Assembly (NCBI GenBank): GCA_007896885.1
Contig: VOIU01000024.1
Span: forward strand, 1-46,534
Length of the DNA stretch: 46,534 bases
Source: Bacteroidaceae bacterium HV4-6-C5C
Lineage (GTDB): Bacteria > Bacteroidota > Bacteroidia > Bacteroidales > Bacteroidaceae
Reading direction: 5' to 3'
A program made the translations under genes and the position numbers. Shown here in pieces: positions 1 to 9,820 of the stretch. A model generated the notes under the pieces. It searched no databases, was not told the origin of the DNA, and was given only the letters and a program-made list of their open reading frames with translations. How positions within the stretch are numbered: position 1 is the first letter of the stretch; the number at the start of each line of letters is the position of its first letter.

Positions 1-35
1 TCAGAAAATTGCTGTATAGACAAACTCCCAAGCAA

Positions 36-2210
36 CTATGATATGAAAAGAGGATGTGTCTGTTTTGACACACCCTCCTTACATATTAATTTATTAGAAG
101 CTTTAATTACCCCTTTTGAAGGGCGTGAATAAAGTGCTATTACTCCAGCCCGGCTTGAAAATCCACCGAAGACAGTTAATGTAGAACGTAGCACTTCAAC
201 CCGCTCAATACTCGAAGCTTCCAATCCATAAATCATTTCCGGATCATGCTCCACATAGCCGTCAAGTACCAATGTAGCCTTCTCTCCCCGATCACTGCCT
301 ACTATATGTGCATAAAGGAATTCAGGCTTTTTCGGATCTCCATCATGAATCATCTCCACACCGGGTATTGAGCCTAATAAACGCCGCACATCACCCATGC
401 CGCTATTTTCAGGTACCTCAACACTCGTCTTCACAAATCCATCTCCATACAATCGACGCTTCTCTATTTCATCTCTTTTCCTTGCCGTCACCGTTACTTC
501 ACCTAGATTGAAAACCTGTTTATCTATATTATGAGGAGAATTGGGTAATTCAGCCATCTTCCACCTCGTATAGTACAGACTGTCTTCCGACAAAATAAAG
601 GGACCCTCTTTTACGGCAGGAAAAGCTATTTGGGGATCAAGCTTTAGTGGATAAGTATGACCTACTTTATCTGTTACAGATAACACAACATCAGTGGTGT
701 CATTAAAAAATATATTTGATATTTGAAAATGTTTTTCATTATCAAGGGTGCCTATTGCAAATCTTTGAAGTGTATCCTGCCGTATAATAGCCTGAACTGT
801 GGCACCCTCAAGCCTTTTCTTGCTAATATTTTCTATATTTCCCGACAATACAAGACCTTCTTCCATCGGGTATTTATTTGCAAAAACAGGCTTGATCATG
901 TCCTCCAATGAATAACGACACCAACCTTGAGTTAACAACAGTAATTCAATCTTCGACAAACAATCAGAAGAACTCCCAATCCAATACTGTTGAGGTGAAT
1001 GTACCGAACCTTTTAATTCACTAGATAGAAAATAATAGGTCGCTAAATTGTCGCGTTCGGATATCTGCTCCAATAAACTTTCACAGACAGCTAGTGAGAA
1101 AACTCCTTTTACAGGTGTTCCATTAGAATTATCAGAATCTATATCAAGTGATATTTTCTTATAGCCTCCTTCTTCCTGACTTTTTTCAGATATCTTCAGG
1201 TTCAAGATATCAGGAAAATGTTCAAATAGAAGACGTTCACAGTAAGCATGATAACTTTCGTCCACTAGAGTTAGAGTAAAAATTCCAGCAGGGAGCTTAT
1301 CAAGAGGTAAATCAAAAAAATTAAAGCCCTTCGAAGTATCAATACTTAACTGAGCCAAAACCCGTCCTTCCTGATGAAGAACTAAAGAATAGGCATGTTT
1401 TGTATCTACCTCTTTCTTTAAAACAGAAATACGTAAAGCATTATTTAAATGTTTGGCGGAAAGCACAAACCCCGACGATCTGACTTCCGGCAAAGTAAAA
1501 GATTCAGCGCTTCCAATAAGCCTGGCTATATATCGTTCATTTTTGTGAGGCAGAAAACTAAAGGAACCTTTTCCATCAAAGGAAGTATGAAAATGTAGTA
1601 AGGTATCGCCATCCGAATTTAAAACCACTCCTTTGGCAGACATCCCTCTCCCCTTATTAAGTACCTCAAAAGCCACTTTTGAAGTCAAGCCATCAATCAT
1701 ATCACCTCCCTCCGGATAAAAATGCAAACGAATATCTTTTGATGTATCTAATTTTTTCTTTTCACTACTATTCTTAACACCATATATAAGCACCTCCCGA
1801 CAAAAAATACCTGAAGTGTCGAAATTCTGCATCCATCGAGTATAAGCACGGAGAAAATAATGACCGGTCGGGATATCATTAGGTACACGAATATTTCCAC
1901 CATACTGTCCATTAGTTATTGGATATTTAGCCTGAGCAATCACTTTACCTTTTTCATTTATCAAGTCAATATAGACCACCTTGCTGGCAGAAACCGCCTG
2001 CGGAGATATAAATTGATACACTTTTAGCCAAATCGTATCACCGGCATAATATATTGCCCTATCTTGATGCAAATATAATTTTTCTATGGGGCATCTACTT
2101 AAATGACTATTCAAACGATTTGTTAGAAGAGTGTCATTCGAGAGAGTAGCTGAAGCCGATAATATATTCAAATATATCAATGCTAATACAAAACTTATAT
2201 TTTTCATCAT
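36..2210 (-). CDS. MG2-domain / TonB plug-domain protein, no barrel
   Basis: Secreted 724-residue protein with a signal peptide (about residues 1-22). A macroglobulin-type MG2 domain begins near residue 43; its signature is EKLYLHQDRAIYYAGDTIW. The C-terminal part (about 565-700) resembles the CarboxypepD_reg/plug region of TonB-dependent receptors: a TonB-box-like GEVTVTARKR, then VRRLLGSIPGVE and ATLVLDGYVE. No beta-barrel follows, so it cannot be a transporter by itself. Such MG2-plug hybrids are common beside SusC/SusD pairs in Bacteroides; their role is not settled, and a periplasmic or surface partner of the transporter is a guess. It lies downstream of susC-susD-DUF3823 but beyond a strong terminator, so it may be transcribed separately. 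The stop codon (36-38) lies beyond a terminator-like hairpin, and the last roughly 27 residues look like read-through sequence; a +1 TAA stop sits just after an AAAAGGGG run near 105-112. Start: MM at 2208-2210. Confidence 0.8.
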   Translation of the reverse strand: MMKNISFVLALIYLNILSASATLSNDTLLTNRLNSHLSRCPIEKLYLHQDRAIYYAGDTIWLKVYQFISPQAVSASKVVYIDLINEKGKVIAQAKYPITNGQYGGNIRVPNDIPTGHYFLRAYTRWMQNFDTSGIFCREVLIYGVKNSSEKKKLDTSKDIRLHFYPEGGDMIDGLTSKVAFEVLNKGRGMSAKGVVLNSDGDTLLHFHTSFDGKGSFSFLPHKNERYIARLIGSAESFTLPEVRSSGFVLSAKHLNNALRISVLKKEVDTKHAYSLVLHQEGRVLAQLSIDTSKGFNFFDLPLDKLPAGIFTLTLVDESYHAYCERLLFEHFPDILNLKISEKSQEEGGYKKISLDIDSDNSNGTPVKGVFSLAVCESLLEQISERDNLATYYFLSSELKGSVHSPQQYWIGSSSDCLSKIELLLLTQGWCRYSLEDMIKPVFANKYPMEEGLVLSGNIENISKKRLEGATVQAIIRQDTLQRFAIGTLDNEKHFQISNIFFNDTTDVVLSVTDKVGHTYPLKLDPQIAFPAVKEGPFILSEDSLYYTRWKMAELPNSPHNIDKQVFNLGEVTVTARKRDEIEKRRLYGDGFVKTSVEVPENSGMGDVRRLLGSIPGVEMIHDGDPKKPEFLYAHIVGSDRGEKATLVLDGYVEHDPEMIYGLEASSIERVEVLRSTLTVFGGFSSRAGVIALYSRPSKGVIKASNKLICKEGVSKQTHPLFIS
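50..77 (-). terminator. Terminator-like hairpin inside the 3' end of the MG2/plug gene
   Basis: Stem GAGG-TGTGTC / GACACA-CCTC with one A/C mismatch and loop TGTTTT. In the minus direction it is followed by CTTTTC, which resembles a short U-tract. It lies within the reading frame, 12 bases before the stop codon, which is odd for a terminator. Confidence 0.45.
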
Positions 2211-2318
2211 AATATCCTATGTAATTATTTACGTTATAAAACAGAATAAAAACAACCAAATCGATATATATCAAGAATCTAATACTGACAAATAAAGTTA
2301 TCAATAATATTTAATAAA

Positions 2319-2350
2319 ATGGGGGAGAAATAAAAATATTTCTCCCCCAT
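2319..2350 (-). terminator. Intrinsic terminator after susC-susD-DUF3823
   Basis: A perfect 14-bp stem (arms ATGGGGGAGAAATA and TATTTCTCCCCCAT) with loop AAAA, 25 bases past the DUF3823 stop. On the minus strand it runs into TTTTATTAAATATTATT. It separates the SusCD operon from the MG2/plug gene. Confidence 0.85.
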
Positions 2351-2374
2351 GCAATATGAAAATTACCTATTGAA

Positions 2375-3088
2375 TTATTTCAACCGAATTACTTTTGAGT
2401 AAATACCTTGATCAGATCCTGTAGGCCATAAGCAGATACGTGCAAACAGCGTACCTCGCTTCAAAGCAGTCTGAAACGTAGCATTGCTTGTGTAGTCTCT
2501 TGTAGCAAAAGTATAGGTCTTGCCAGTTTGATCAAAATTTACCAGATTACTAGTCTCATCATAACGATCAACATTATGCTCAGCATCACTAATATACTGC
2601 GTCGTACTCAATAATAGAATCATACGATCAATACCATTACCTGCAACTTTATTTACCTTAAAAGATGCATTAACTTTATTTCCATCTAAAGTAATTTGAG
2701 CATCGTCAACCAAATAATAAGGAACAACTTCCACATCTTGAGTGGCTGTCCCTCTTAATTTCACTTGTATAGTATCACGTCCTTGAGCTGTCCAAGGGCC
2801 ATTTCCTGATTTTGTAATTAACTGGTAATCACCATTAAAAATACAAACCGAGTATTCGCCATTTTGATTTACAAAAACTTCAACCGGATCATGTTTTGCA
2901 TAACCACGTTGATATAAATACAGCTTTACAGCCTCATTTCCACGCAATTGAAGAGGTGTACCTTGATAAACCACACGTCCTTTTATTGTGGATGTCGGTT
3001 CATCATAATTATCCTTCATACACCCTGTAAATATCAGAACCGACAAAGTAAGAACCGAGAATATTTTAGATATTGTTTTCATTTTCAT
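2375..3088 (-). CDS. DUF3823-type surface lipoprotein of the SusCD operon
   Basis: 237-residue lipoprotein; the signal peptide ends in LIFTGC with Cys23 as the lipidation site. After it comes a carboxypeptidase-regulatory-like fold (STIKGRVVYQGTPL, residues about 33-110) and a second beta-rich domain with a KVAGNGIDRMILLLSTTQYIS segment. This layout fits DUF3823 proteins, which occupy the SusE/SusF position after SusD in many Bacteroides loci and are thought to bind glycan at the surface; binding is not shown here. The gene begins 15 bases after the susD stop and is surely co-transcribed with it. The stop is followed by the 2319-2350 terminator, so it closes the operon. The family name is from memory of the motif pattern. 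Confidence 0.8.
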   Translation of the reverse strand: MKMKTISKIFSVLTLSVLIFTGCMKDNYDEPTSTIKGRVVYQGTPLQLRGNEAVKLYLYQRGYAKHDPVEVFVNQNGEYSVCIFNGDYQLITKSGNGPWTAQGRDTIQVKLRGTATQDVEVVPYYLVDDAQITLDGNKVNASFKVNKVAGNGIDRMILLLSTTQYISDAEHNVDRYDETSNLVNFDQTGKTYTFATRDYTSNATFQTALKRGTLFARICLWPTGSDQGIYSKVIRLK

Positions 3089-3103
3089 TTTCTTTGTTTT
3101 AGG

Positions 3104-4969
3104 TTATTGATATGGATTCTTCACCAATTTAGGATTATTACTAATCCAACCATTATCAATTTCTGAATAGTACTGAACATCAGTACACTTTAAAGGACGA
3201 CGCCACAAATCAAGTTTTTGCATATCTTTTTCAATAAATGCCCACTTTCCATTGTTAGCATCTCCGGGAGCTACCACCTTATAAGGCCATAAGCCCAAGC
3301 GCTGTGATGTACGCATATTAGGATCACCGGTCCAAATCTTACTTGCTTCCATCCAACGCTTCAAATCCCACCAGCGATGGCCTTCAAAAGCAAACTCAAC
3401 TTGATTTTCATGAATAATCTTTTGATGATCAACTGATTCCAATGGCTGTACACCAGCTCTTGTACGCACTTCATTAATATACTTCAGTGCATCAGCGTCA
3501 GTATTATTCCGACTTAATTCCCATGCAGCTTCTGCAGCAATTAAGTAAGCTTCTGAAATACGGAAATAGACATTCCACATTTCCGAACCACGACCAATAG
3601 TACCCGCAGATGGAGTTGCATCCAAATACTTGCGCACGTAAAATCCAGTTCTATTAATCTCACGCATATTTCCGCCAAAAGGACCGTTGTTTGCAGTAAT
3701 CAAATTACCGTCTGTATCGTATGAGTTGCGACTACTAGTCAACTCACTCCATTTCCCGTCTTTTTTATTAAGCTGACCAGCTTGCAATTCTATGATTTTA
3801 CTATCAAAAGTAGATCCGGGAACGATAATACTACCCATCAAACGAGGGTCACGATCCATAAACAAATCGGTAGGATTTGCAAAGAATTTAGGGCTATCCA
3901 ATGTACCAATATCGAATGGAGTACCTTTACCTCTTTGGTCTTCCGCTGCATTAATGGGCTCAAAGGCCTCTACTATATTTAACAATACTGATAAGCGGTC
4001 ACTACCTGTATCTTGCTCAATGCTTTTAGGTAAATTGCTTCTAGTAAATTGATGAGTTTGACCAGGAGAAACATAATCGCGAGTCCAAATAACTTCTGTA
4101 TTCGCATCCTTCTGGCACACAGCTTTATAAAAGTTATCAGCATAAGCTTTAGGAGTATTCTCTGAAGCGTGCATCAACTTATACGGTCCGTGTTGAATCA
4201 CATCTGTTGCAGCTGCGAGTGCAATCTGATAATATTCTTTAGCTTTAGAAGCAGGGATACCGACTTCACCACCAGCCGTACGCAATTGAGGATGAGCATC
4301 AGCTGTATTATAGGTAGCCAAAGAAGCAGCTGTTAGTGCAACACGTGCTTCCAACATCTTTGCAACCCAATAGTTGGCTCGTGCTGAATTTTTGTTGGTA
4401 TTCTTAGTCAGCATGCTTGCAGCTGCTTCGCATTCTGATATTACATAATCATACAGCTCCGCTTCTTTAGAACGTGGAACTTGCAACGTAGTAATATCCA
4501 TACCGGGAGTATAGTTGAATAGCTGATCACCCACAATAGGCACACCACCTAAAGTACGTCCCATACAGAAATACAACCAAGCGCGAATATATCTTACCTC
4601 ACCTATATACTGGGTCTTGGTAGCATCATCAACGGCCTTAGACGCCTGAACTCCATTCAGAAACTGATTTAAATCATGCACTAAAGTATAGTCATAGGGC
4701 CGCCATTTGTTACGATCAATAGTTTCATCACTATTGTTGTCAAATGTAATCACTTCGTCCAACATAGCCCAAGCATCCCAATCATCAATACGTTCGCCCA
4801 AAGTAACACGACCATAAAAATTAGCCAATACTGACTTCACAAGAGTAGGGTCTCCAAAAGTCTGGTCTTGGGTCAGTAGAGTATCAGGTGTGGTATCAAG
4901 AAAGCCACTACAAGAACTAAACGACAACATTGCAACGGCTATTGCAGAATATATATATTTTTTTCTCAT
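3104..4969 (-). CDS. susD-like: SusD/RagB family glycan-binding lipoprotein
   Basis: 621-residue outer-membrane lipoprotein. The signal peptide ends at SFSSC (Cys20) and is followed by FLDTTPD, the typical SusD start. The helical TPR-like scaffold is visible in YIGEVRYIRAWLYFCMGR (about 140-157) and YFRISEAYLIAAEAAWE; the C-terminal RagB/SusD signature is EFAFEGHRWWDLKRW. SusD forms a lid over the SusC barrel and captures oligosaccharides. The gene begins 7 bases downstream of susC, so the pair is co-transcribed. Length is at the upper end of the usual 500-620. The ligand cannot be read from the sequence; the nearby GH43, GH115 and GH127 genes suggest a glucuronic acid and arabinose decorated plant polysaccharide. 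Confidence 0.96.
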   Translation of the reverse strand: MRKKYIYSAIAVAMLSFSSCSGFLDTTPDTLLTQDQTFGDPTLVKSVLANFYGRVTLGERIDDWDAWAMLDEVITFDNNSDETIDRNKWRPYDYTLVHDLNQFLNGVQASKAVDDATKTQYIGEVRYIRAWLYFCMGRTLGGVPIVGDQLFNYTPGMDITTLQVPRSKEAELYDYVISECEAAASMLTKNTNKNSARANYWVAKMLEARVALTAASLATYNTADAHPQLRTAGGEVGIPASKAKEYYQIALAAATDVIQHGPYKLMHASENTPKAYADNFYKAVCQKDANTEVIWTRDYVSPGQTHQFTRSNLPKSIEQDTGSDRLSVLLNIVEAFEPINAAEDQRGKGTPFDIGTLDSPKFFANPTDLFMDRDPRLMGSIIVPGSTFDSKIIELQAGQLNKKDGKWSELTSSRNSYDTDGNLITANNGPFGGNMREINRTGFYVRKYLDATPSAGTIGRGSEMWNVYFRISEAYLIAAEAAWELSRNNTDADALKYINEVRTRAGVQPLESVDHQKIIHENQVEFAFEGHRWWDLKRWMEASKIWTGDPNMRTSQRLGLWPYKVVAPGDANNGKWAFIEKDMQKLDLWRRPLKCTDVQYYSEIDNGWISNNPKLVKNPYQ

Positions 4970-4976
4970 TGTATTC

Positions 4977-7900
4977 TTAAAATTTAAGATTTACACCAAC
5001 ATTTATTACTCGCATAGGAGGATAATCCAAACCGTTATCACTTGCACACTCCGGATCCATAACAGATAAGTTGGATATTGTCAGCAAGTTTGTTCCGGAA
5101 ACATATAAACGTAAGCTGCTAACCCCGGTCTTATTCAACCATGTCTTAGGGAATGTATAACCTAATTCCAAATTACGTAATTTGATATAAGTTACGTTAT
5201 GAGTCCAGAATGTACTTGTATCATAAGCACTGGTATCATCCGTATTCAATCGAATCATTGGATATTTTCCGGGAATTAATTCGCTGTTGGCATCCCAGAT
5301 ATTAGAAAGGTGCCATGCATCTTTCAGCACTTCATCAGGACTGTTACCATCATTTTGGAAAGGACGAGCCGTTTCATAACGTTGATTCCATGAAGTCATT
5401 CCTGAACCAGTCCAGTCCATACCCAAATCAAAACCTCTCCATGAAGCAGTAAGGTTAATACCAAAGTTTATGGTTGGAGTGCTATCCACACGGTAACCGA
5501 TAGGACGTTGGTCCATGCCATTGATCACACCATCATTATTTTGATCTTTGTACATAATGTCTCCAGGAACAACAGTACGATTTCCTTTTCTATCATTATC
5601 AATAGGATAGTTAGCAATCTGTTCCCAGCTAGTAAAACGACCAACAGCTTCATAACCCCAGCTTATATAGCCCACGCGATGCCAAATACTGTTACGATAT
5701 TCATCCCAAGAGTTACTGAAGCGAGGCTTATACTGTTCGTAATCCCAAAAACGAGCATACGTCATGTTAGCTCCCACACTATACTTAAAGTCATTTATAT
5801 TATCAGCCCAGTGAAGAGAAGCATCAAAACCTTTCGTCATATCTGATCTCAGATTTTCTTTCGGAAGACTAAAACCTGTTTCACTAGGAATGAGTACATC
5901 ATATCTCGATTCAGGAATACCATCACGAACACGACGGAAATAATCGAATTGTACGCCAAGACGATTATTTAAGAATCCCATATCAAAACCTAAGTCTAAT
6001 ATTTTTGCTGTCATCCATGATAAAGTTTGATTTGGAAGACCACGAGTGGATGTTCCTACAACCCAATTACCATCTAATACAGCACCACCATTATTATAGT
6101 TATAACCCGGCAAATAATCGAATGGAGAATAAGAGTTTTTAAAATTATCATCATTGCTACCATCATCACCAACTTCACCATAAGAACCACGTAATTTGAG
6201 GTTGGTAATAATACCGCCTACTTTACTCTCTTTCCAAAAATTTTCCTCAGAAATACGCCATCCTAAAGATGCAGAAGGGAAGAATCCCCAACGCTTTTCA
6301 GGACGAAATTTCCAAGAGCCATCCCAACGACCAATCAATTCGACCAAATATTTGTCGGCATAGCTATAGTTCACACGTCCTAAATAGCCCATACGAGCTT
6401 CTGTACGGTCTCCATCATCATTAAACTCTTGAATTTCTTTCAAGCGAATCAAATCCATACCATTAGATACCGGCGTAGAATGTATCCACATCCTAGGATG
6501 TTTACGTTGACTAGCCTCGAATCCTGCTACAGCTGTAATAGAATGTTCACCGAACTTACGATCAAAATTCAATTGGAAATTAGAGAATTGATCCTCCATC
6601 TTTTCTCTGTTACGCTCACGATAAGGATTACTCATTCTATTAGTCACATCATATTGCTGGGTTTGCTCATTATAGCTGTATAATTGATAAGTATATTCTT
6701 GATTATCCAATTCATTATATGCATAATAGTAGCCCATCATACCCTTAAACTTAAGGCCTTTGAATATTTCATACTCAGCATTTCCACTCATTTGGAGTAC
6801 ACGCCATACATCTGAAACCCGACCAGTGGTGTTATAATTCAATAATCCAAAGTTAGTTTCAGGTTGATCGGACACCAACTGTGGATAATCCGGATTATCA
6901 TTAGCAAACGGACGTTTAGTCGGCTGATTTTTCATTGTTGCAAAACGAGGTAACCAAGTATCATCTCCACCCGGGACTCCCGGATGATGCCGATCTTCAA
7001 TACGCCCATTCATATTTGCTCCAATCTTGAAACGATCATTGACATTCATTTCAATATTCATCTGAACATTCGTACGACGGAAACCTCCATAGTTGCGAAT
7101 TGTAGCATCCTGATCAATATGAGATACTGCTACATAATAGTTAGCTTTATCAGTACCTCCCGAGAAACTGGTATTCAAATAATATTGTGGTGAAGAAATC
7201 CAAATATAATCTCCCCAGTTCCAACCTTGATGTTTAGGATCAGCACCAGCCATCCATTTATCATATTCATCTTTACTATAGCGACGGGTAGCATCAGTAC
7301 GTCCGGAGAACGTTTCAGCAGTGACATAAGCTGTAACATAATCTTTCACGTTCGCAGGGCTAATAAATTTAGAATTCTTTTCCCATCCGTAATAAGCATT
7401 AACTGAAACGGTGTTTTTAGAATTTCGAGCACCTTTTTTTGTTGTAACAACCACAACGCCATTAGCAGCTCGAACACCATACAAAGCAGCGGAAGCATCT
7501 TTCAATACGGAAATAGATTCAATGTCATTAAAGTCCATCTGATTAAATTGTCCGCTATCAGAAATAACCCCATCAATTACAAACAAAGGAGTACCCATGT
7601 TACGAATCTGCAAAGCAGTTTCAGCACCAGGTCTACCATCTTGTTGACGAGTATTTACACCGGCAATTTTACCTACCAATGCACCACTAGCCGTTACAGC
7701 TGATGAGCGGGCTATCTCCTCCGATTTAATAGAAGAAACGGCACCCGTCAATGTGGCTTTCTTCTGAGACATACCAAAACCGGTAACAACAACTTCATTC
7801 AACAATTTCGTTTCCTCTTTCAGTGTTATCTGAATAGAATTTGAATTCTGAACATCAACTGTTTGCGTTGTATAACCAACATAAGAAACTTCTAAAGAGG

Positions 7901-8198
7901 CGCTTCCTTTAACATTGACAGTGAACTTTCCTTCCATGTCCGTGATAGTTCCGTCAGAAGTGCCTTTCACTTTTACGGTTGCACCAATAATCGGCTCACC
8001 ATTAGTATCAACAACAACACCTTTAACAGTCCGTTGTTGCTGGGCAGAATTGACAGCCAACGTAACTCCCGTCTTCATGCTCTCGGCTTTAGCATAAATA
8101 CCTGCGGGTGGCAAAAGCGAAAAAGCTGCCAGACAAAAAGGAATGCGCCAAATTTTGCTACGACCTTTTAGGCAAAAAAAATGTTCTTTTTTACGCAT
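4977..8198 (-). CDS. susC-like: SusC/RagA family TonB-dependent glycan importer
   Basis: 1073-residue outer-membrane transporter. Order of parts: a basic N-terminus and signal peptide (about 1-37); a CarboxypepD_reg-like domain (about 56-128, VKGVVVDTNGEPIIGATVKV); a TonB box region NEVVVTGFG at 134-142; a plug domain (about 145-255) with LFVIDG and the SusC signature ISVLKDASAALYGVRAANGVVVVTTKKG, given here only as its start (about 229) and end (256); then a 22-strand-type barrel ending in INVGVNLKF, with the terminal aromatic residue needed for barrel assembly. It imports oligosaccharides with the SusD partner, powered by TonB-ExbBD. There is no extra N-terminal signalling (STN) domain, so control by an anti-sigma/ECF sigma pair is not indicated. 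First gene of the operon; its regulator is not in the window. Confidence 0.97.
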   Translation of the reverse strand: MRKKEHFFCLKGRSKIWRIPFCLAAFSLLPPAGIYAKAESMKTGVTLAVNSAQQQRTVKGVVVDTNGEPIIGATVKVKGTSDGTITDMEGKFTVNVKGSASLEVSYVGYTTQTVDVQNSNSIQITLKEETKLLNEVVVTGFGMSQKKATLTGAVSSIKSEEIARSSAVTASGALVGKIAGVNTRQQDGRPGAETALQIRNMGTPLFVIDGVISDSGQFNQMDFNDIESISVLKDASAALYGVRAANGVVVVTTKKGARNSKNTVSVNAYYGWEKNSKFISPANVKDYVTAYVTAETFSGRTDATRRYSKDEYDKWMAGADPKHQGWNWGDYIWISSPQYYLNTSFSGGTDKANYYVAVSHIDQDATIRNYGGFRRTNVQMNIEMNVNDRFKIGANMNGRIEDRHHPGVPGGDDTWLPRFATMKNQPTKRPFANDNPDYPQLVSDQPETNFGLLNYNTTGRVSDVWRVLQMSGNAEYEIFKGLKFKGMMGYYYAYNELDNQEYTYQLYSYNEQTQQYDVTNRMSNPYRERNREKMEDQFSNFQLNFDRKFGEHSITAVAGFEASQRKHPRMWIHSTPVSNGMDLIRLKEIQEFNDDGDRTEARMGYLGRVNYSYADKYLVELIGRWDGSWKFRPEKRWGFFPSASLGWRISEENFWKESKVGGIITNLKLRGSYGEVGDDGSNDDNFKNSYSPFDYLPGYNYNNGGAVLDGNWVVGTSTRGLPNQTLSWMTAKILDLGFDMGFLNNRLGVQFDYFRRVRDGIPESRYDVLIPSETGFSLPKENLRSDMTKGFDASLHWADNINDFKYSVGANMTYARFWDYEQYKPRFSNSWDEYRNSIWHRVGYISWGYEAVGRFTSWEQIANYPIDNDRKGNRTVVPGDIMYKDQNNDGVINGMDQRPIGYRVDSTPTINFGINLTASWRGFDLGMDWTGSGMTSWNQRYETARPFQNDGNSPDEVLKDAWHLSNIWDANSELIPGKYPMIRLNTDDTSAYDTSTFWTHNVTYIKLRNLELGYTFPKTWLNKTGVSSLRLYVSGTNLLTISNLSVMDPECASDNGLDYPPMRVINVGVNLKF

Positions 8199-8609
8199 AG
8201 TACATTAATTTAAAATAGAGGTTCTATAAAATCGATTTTTTAATAAGAGCGTTATTATGGAAGTTCGCTTCGCGATAAACGATTAAGGTGAGGTGATTTT
8301 TCATAATATAGCTTCGTCATTTTGAAATCATGCAAAGAAAGATGTACTTTCGTTAAGAAAGGAATAATATCTGTTCAATAAACAATAGAAAATGTTCTTT
8401 TCATTGTCACAAAGCCCTATTCAAGGGGTTTATGAGCGGTTTTTTCTCATTCATTGAATAAAATAGCCCAGCTAAAAGACGAGGTTAGCTATTCAGTGAC
8501 TAGTATCTTCCATTTAATGCCCTAATCATTGCATCATCCACGTAAAAGGATGTAAGATACCAGGCAAATAACAACTGTTATTCACTCTTAAAGTCCAAAT
8601 ACGAGACTC
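8199..8609. other. 411-bp gap: susC leader plus GH43 3' region
   Basis: No gene is supported in this stretch. It must hold the susC promoter (minus strand), but no good TAnnTTTG box was found. It contains two small inverted repeats: AGCTAA/TTAGCT (8470-8490, 9-base loop) and AATAACA/TGTTATT (8567-8582, 2-base centre), the second 28 bases past the GH43 stop. Neither is followed by a clear U-tract on the minus strand, so they are weak terminator or operator candidates only. Confidence 0.5.
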
Positions 8610-9722
8610 TTATTTTATAGTCCCTGAAGGCTTAGATAAGACAGTACCGATACGAACAGGTACACCCAAGTCTGGCATTCCTTGAGCATCCCATCCAATT
8701 TTTTGCAAACGCGGGCTACGTGTATCACGGCTACCGGCATCTCCGTTCGTTACCTGCCGTGCATGGTAAAGAATGTACCATTCTGTCCCATCGGGAGAAG
8801 GGATAAAAGAAATTCCTCCTGGACCATAAACGTCATTTTCCGGTGATTGCCGAAAAACCGGTACACTTTTCTTTTTCCACGAAGATGGATTAAGAAGATT
8901 GCTATTAGCATCAGCTGTCAGCATCCCTACACAATAATAAGGCGTCCAAGATCCACTGGCAGCATAATACACAATAACCTTTTTATAATCTTTAGAGTGA
9001 AAATATTGAGGTCCTTCATTTACATAAATAGGATAAGCAGTTCGTGTCCCATCCGGATTTACCCATTGGCGTTCCCACTCATGATCAGGTTTTGAAATTA
9101 ATACGCGCGGAGAATCAATAGTCCATGGGTTTTTCATTCCAGCAATGTAAATACATTGATTTTCTGCATAGATTCTTCTACGAGGCCATCCAGACCATAA
9201 GAGATAAAGTTTACCTTTATTTTCAAAAACGCTGGCAAGTATTCCCCAATTCCATTTCAAATCTGTAACAATACGCCCCTTCATTTGGAATGATCCATTC
9301 ATAGGATTTAATGATGCATTCTCCAACACATACAATTGATGATTATCCGTATTCCCATCATCCGCCGTATAATATATATACCATTTCCCTTTTATATAAT
9401 GAATCTCCGGCCCCCAAATATGGAAGGAATTTGACGGATCTTTAGGTCGCCATACCACTTTACACGTAGCATGCTTTAGATCAGTAATATCAGAAGTTTC
9501 CCAAAGCATGATTTTATCTTCTGTTCCATGAATATAATAATATTTGCCATTATGAAAAACAGCGCTAGGATCAGAACCCTCAGGTAGAAGAGGATTTGTA
9601 TAGGTGTTTTTTGCTAAATTTGTCAACTGATCTAATTTACCCGTGCTCCTATTTCCACAAGCACTAGTAAAAAACAAGAAGAGTAACAACAATAGAACAT
9701 CTTTAAATGTCATGGTATTCAT
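8610..9722 (-). CDS. GH43 family glycosidase lipoprotein (arabinofuranosidase/xylosidase type)
   Basis: 370-residue lipoprotein from the ATG at 9722; the longer frame (to 9734) would need a TTG start and spoils the signal peptide. Lipobox TSAC puts lipidation at Cys22. The five-bladed GH43 propeller shows SDPSAVFHNGKYY (catalytic base Asp51), IWGPEIHYIKGKWYIYYTA (Glu106 where many GH43 members have Asp, as in the APEIH subgroup), NEGPQYF (candidate acid Glu236) and the late YGPGGISFIPSPDG...YHAR block. GH43 enzymes remove arabinofuranose or xylose from plant glycans; the exact activity cannot be told. Lipidation suggests the cell surface or periplasmic face of the outer membrane. It is divergent from the GH115 gene and lies upstream of susC in the same direction, so it belongs to this utilization locus. 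Confidence 0.87.
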   Translation of the reverse strand: MNTMTFKDVLLLLLFLFFTSACGNRSTGKLDQLTNLAKNTYTNPLLPEGSDPSAVFHNGKYYYIHGTEDKIMLWETSDITDLKHATCKVVWRPKDPSNSFHIWGPEIHYIKGKWYIYYTADDGNTDNHQLYVLENASLNPMNGSFQMKGRIVTDLKWNWGILASVFENKGKLYLLWSGWPRRRIYAENQCIYIAGMKNPWTIDSPRVLISKPDHEWERQWVNPDGTRTAYPIYVNEGPQYFHSKDYKKVIVYYAASGSWTPYYCVGMLTADANSNLLNPSSWKKKSVPVFRQSPENDVYGPGGISFIPSPDGTEWYILYHARQVTNGDAGSRDTRSPRLQKIGWDAQGMPDLGVPVRIGTVLSKPSGTIK

Positions 9723-9812
9723 AAAATGACGCAAAGAAAAAGGTTATCTTTTAAAAGGGAAATGAAATTCCTTCTATAAGCGACAAAACATGATCTTTTC
9801 ATATTTTGGGGT

Positions 9813-9820
9813 CAAATATA
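9813..9820 (-). promoter_or_regulatory. Candidate -7 box for the GH43 gene
   Basis: The minus strand reads TATATTTG, an exact match to the Bacteroides -7 consensus TAnnTTTG, about 90 bases before the chosen ATG. No convincing TTTG -33 element lies 19-21 bases upstream, so support is partial. The rest of the 9723-10106 divergent gap shows no gene and no clear plus-strand promoter for GH115. Confidence 0.4.
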
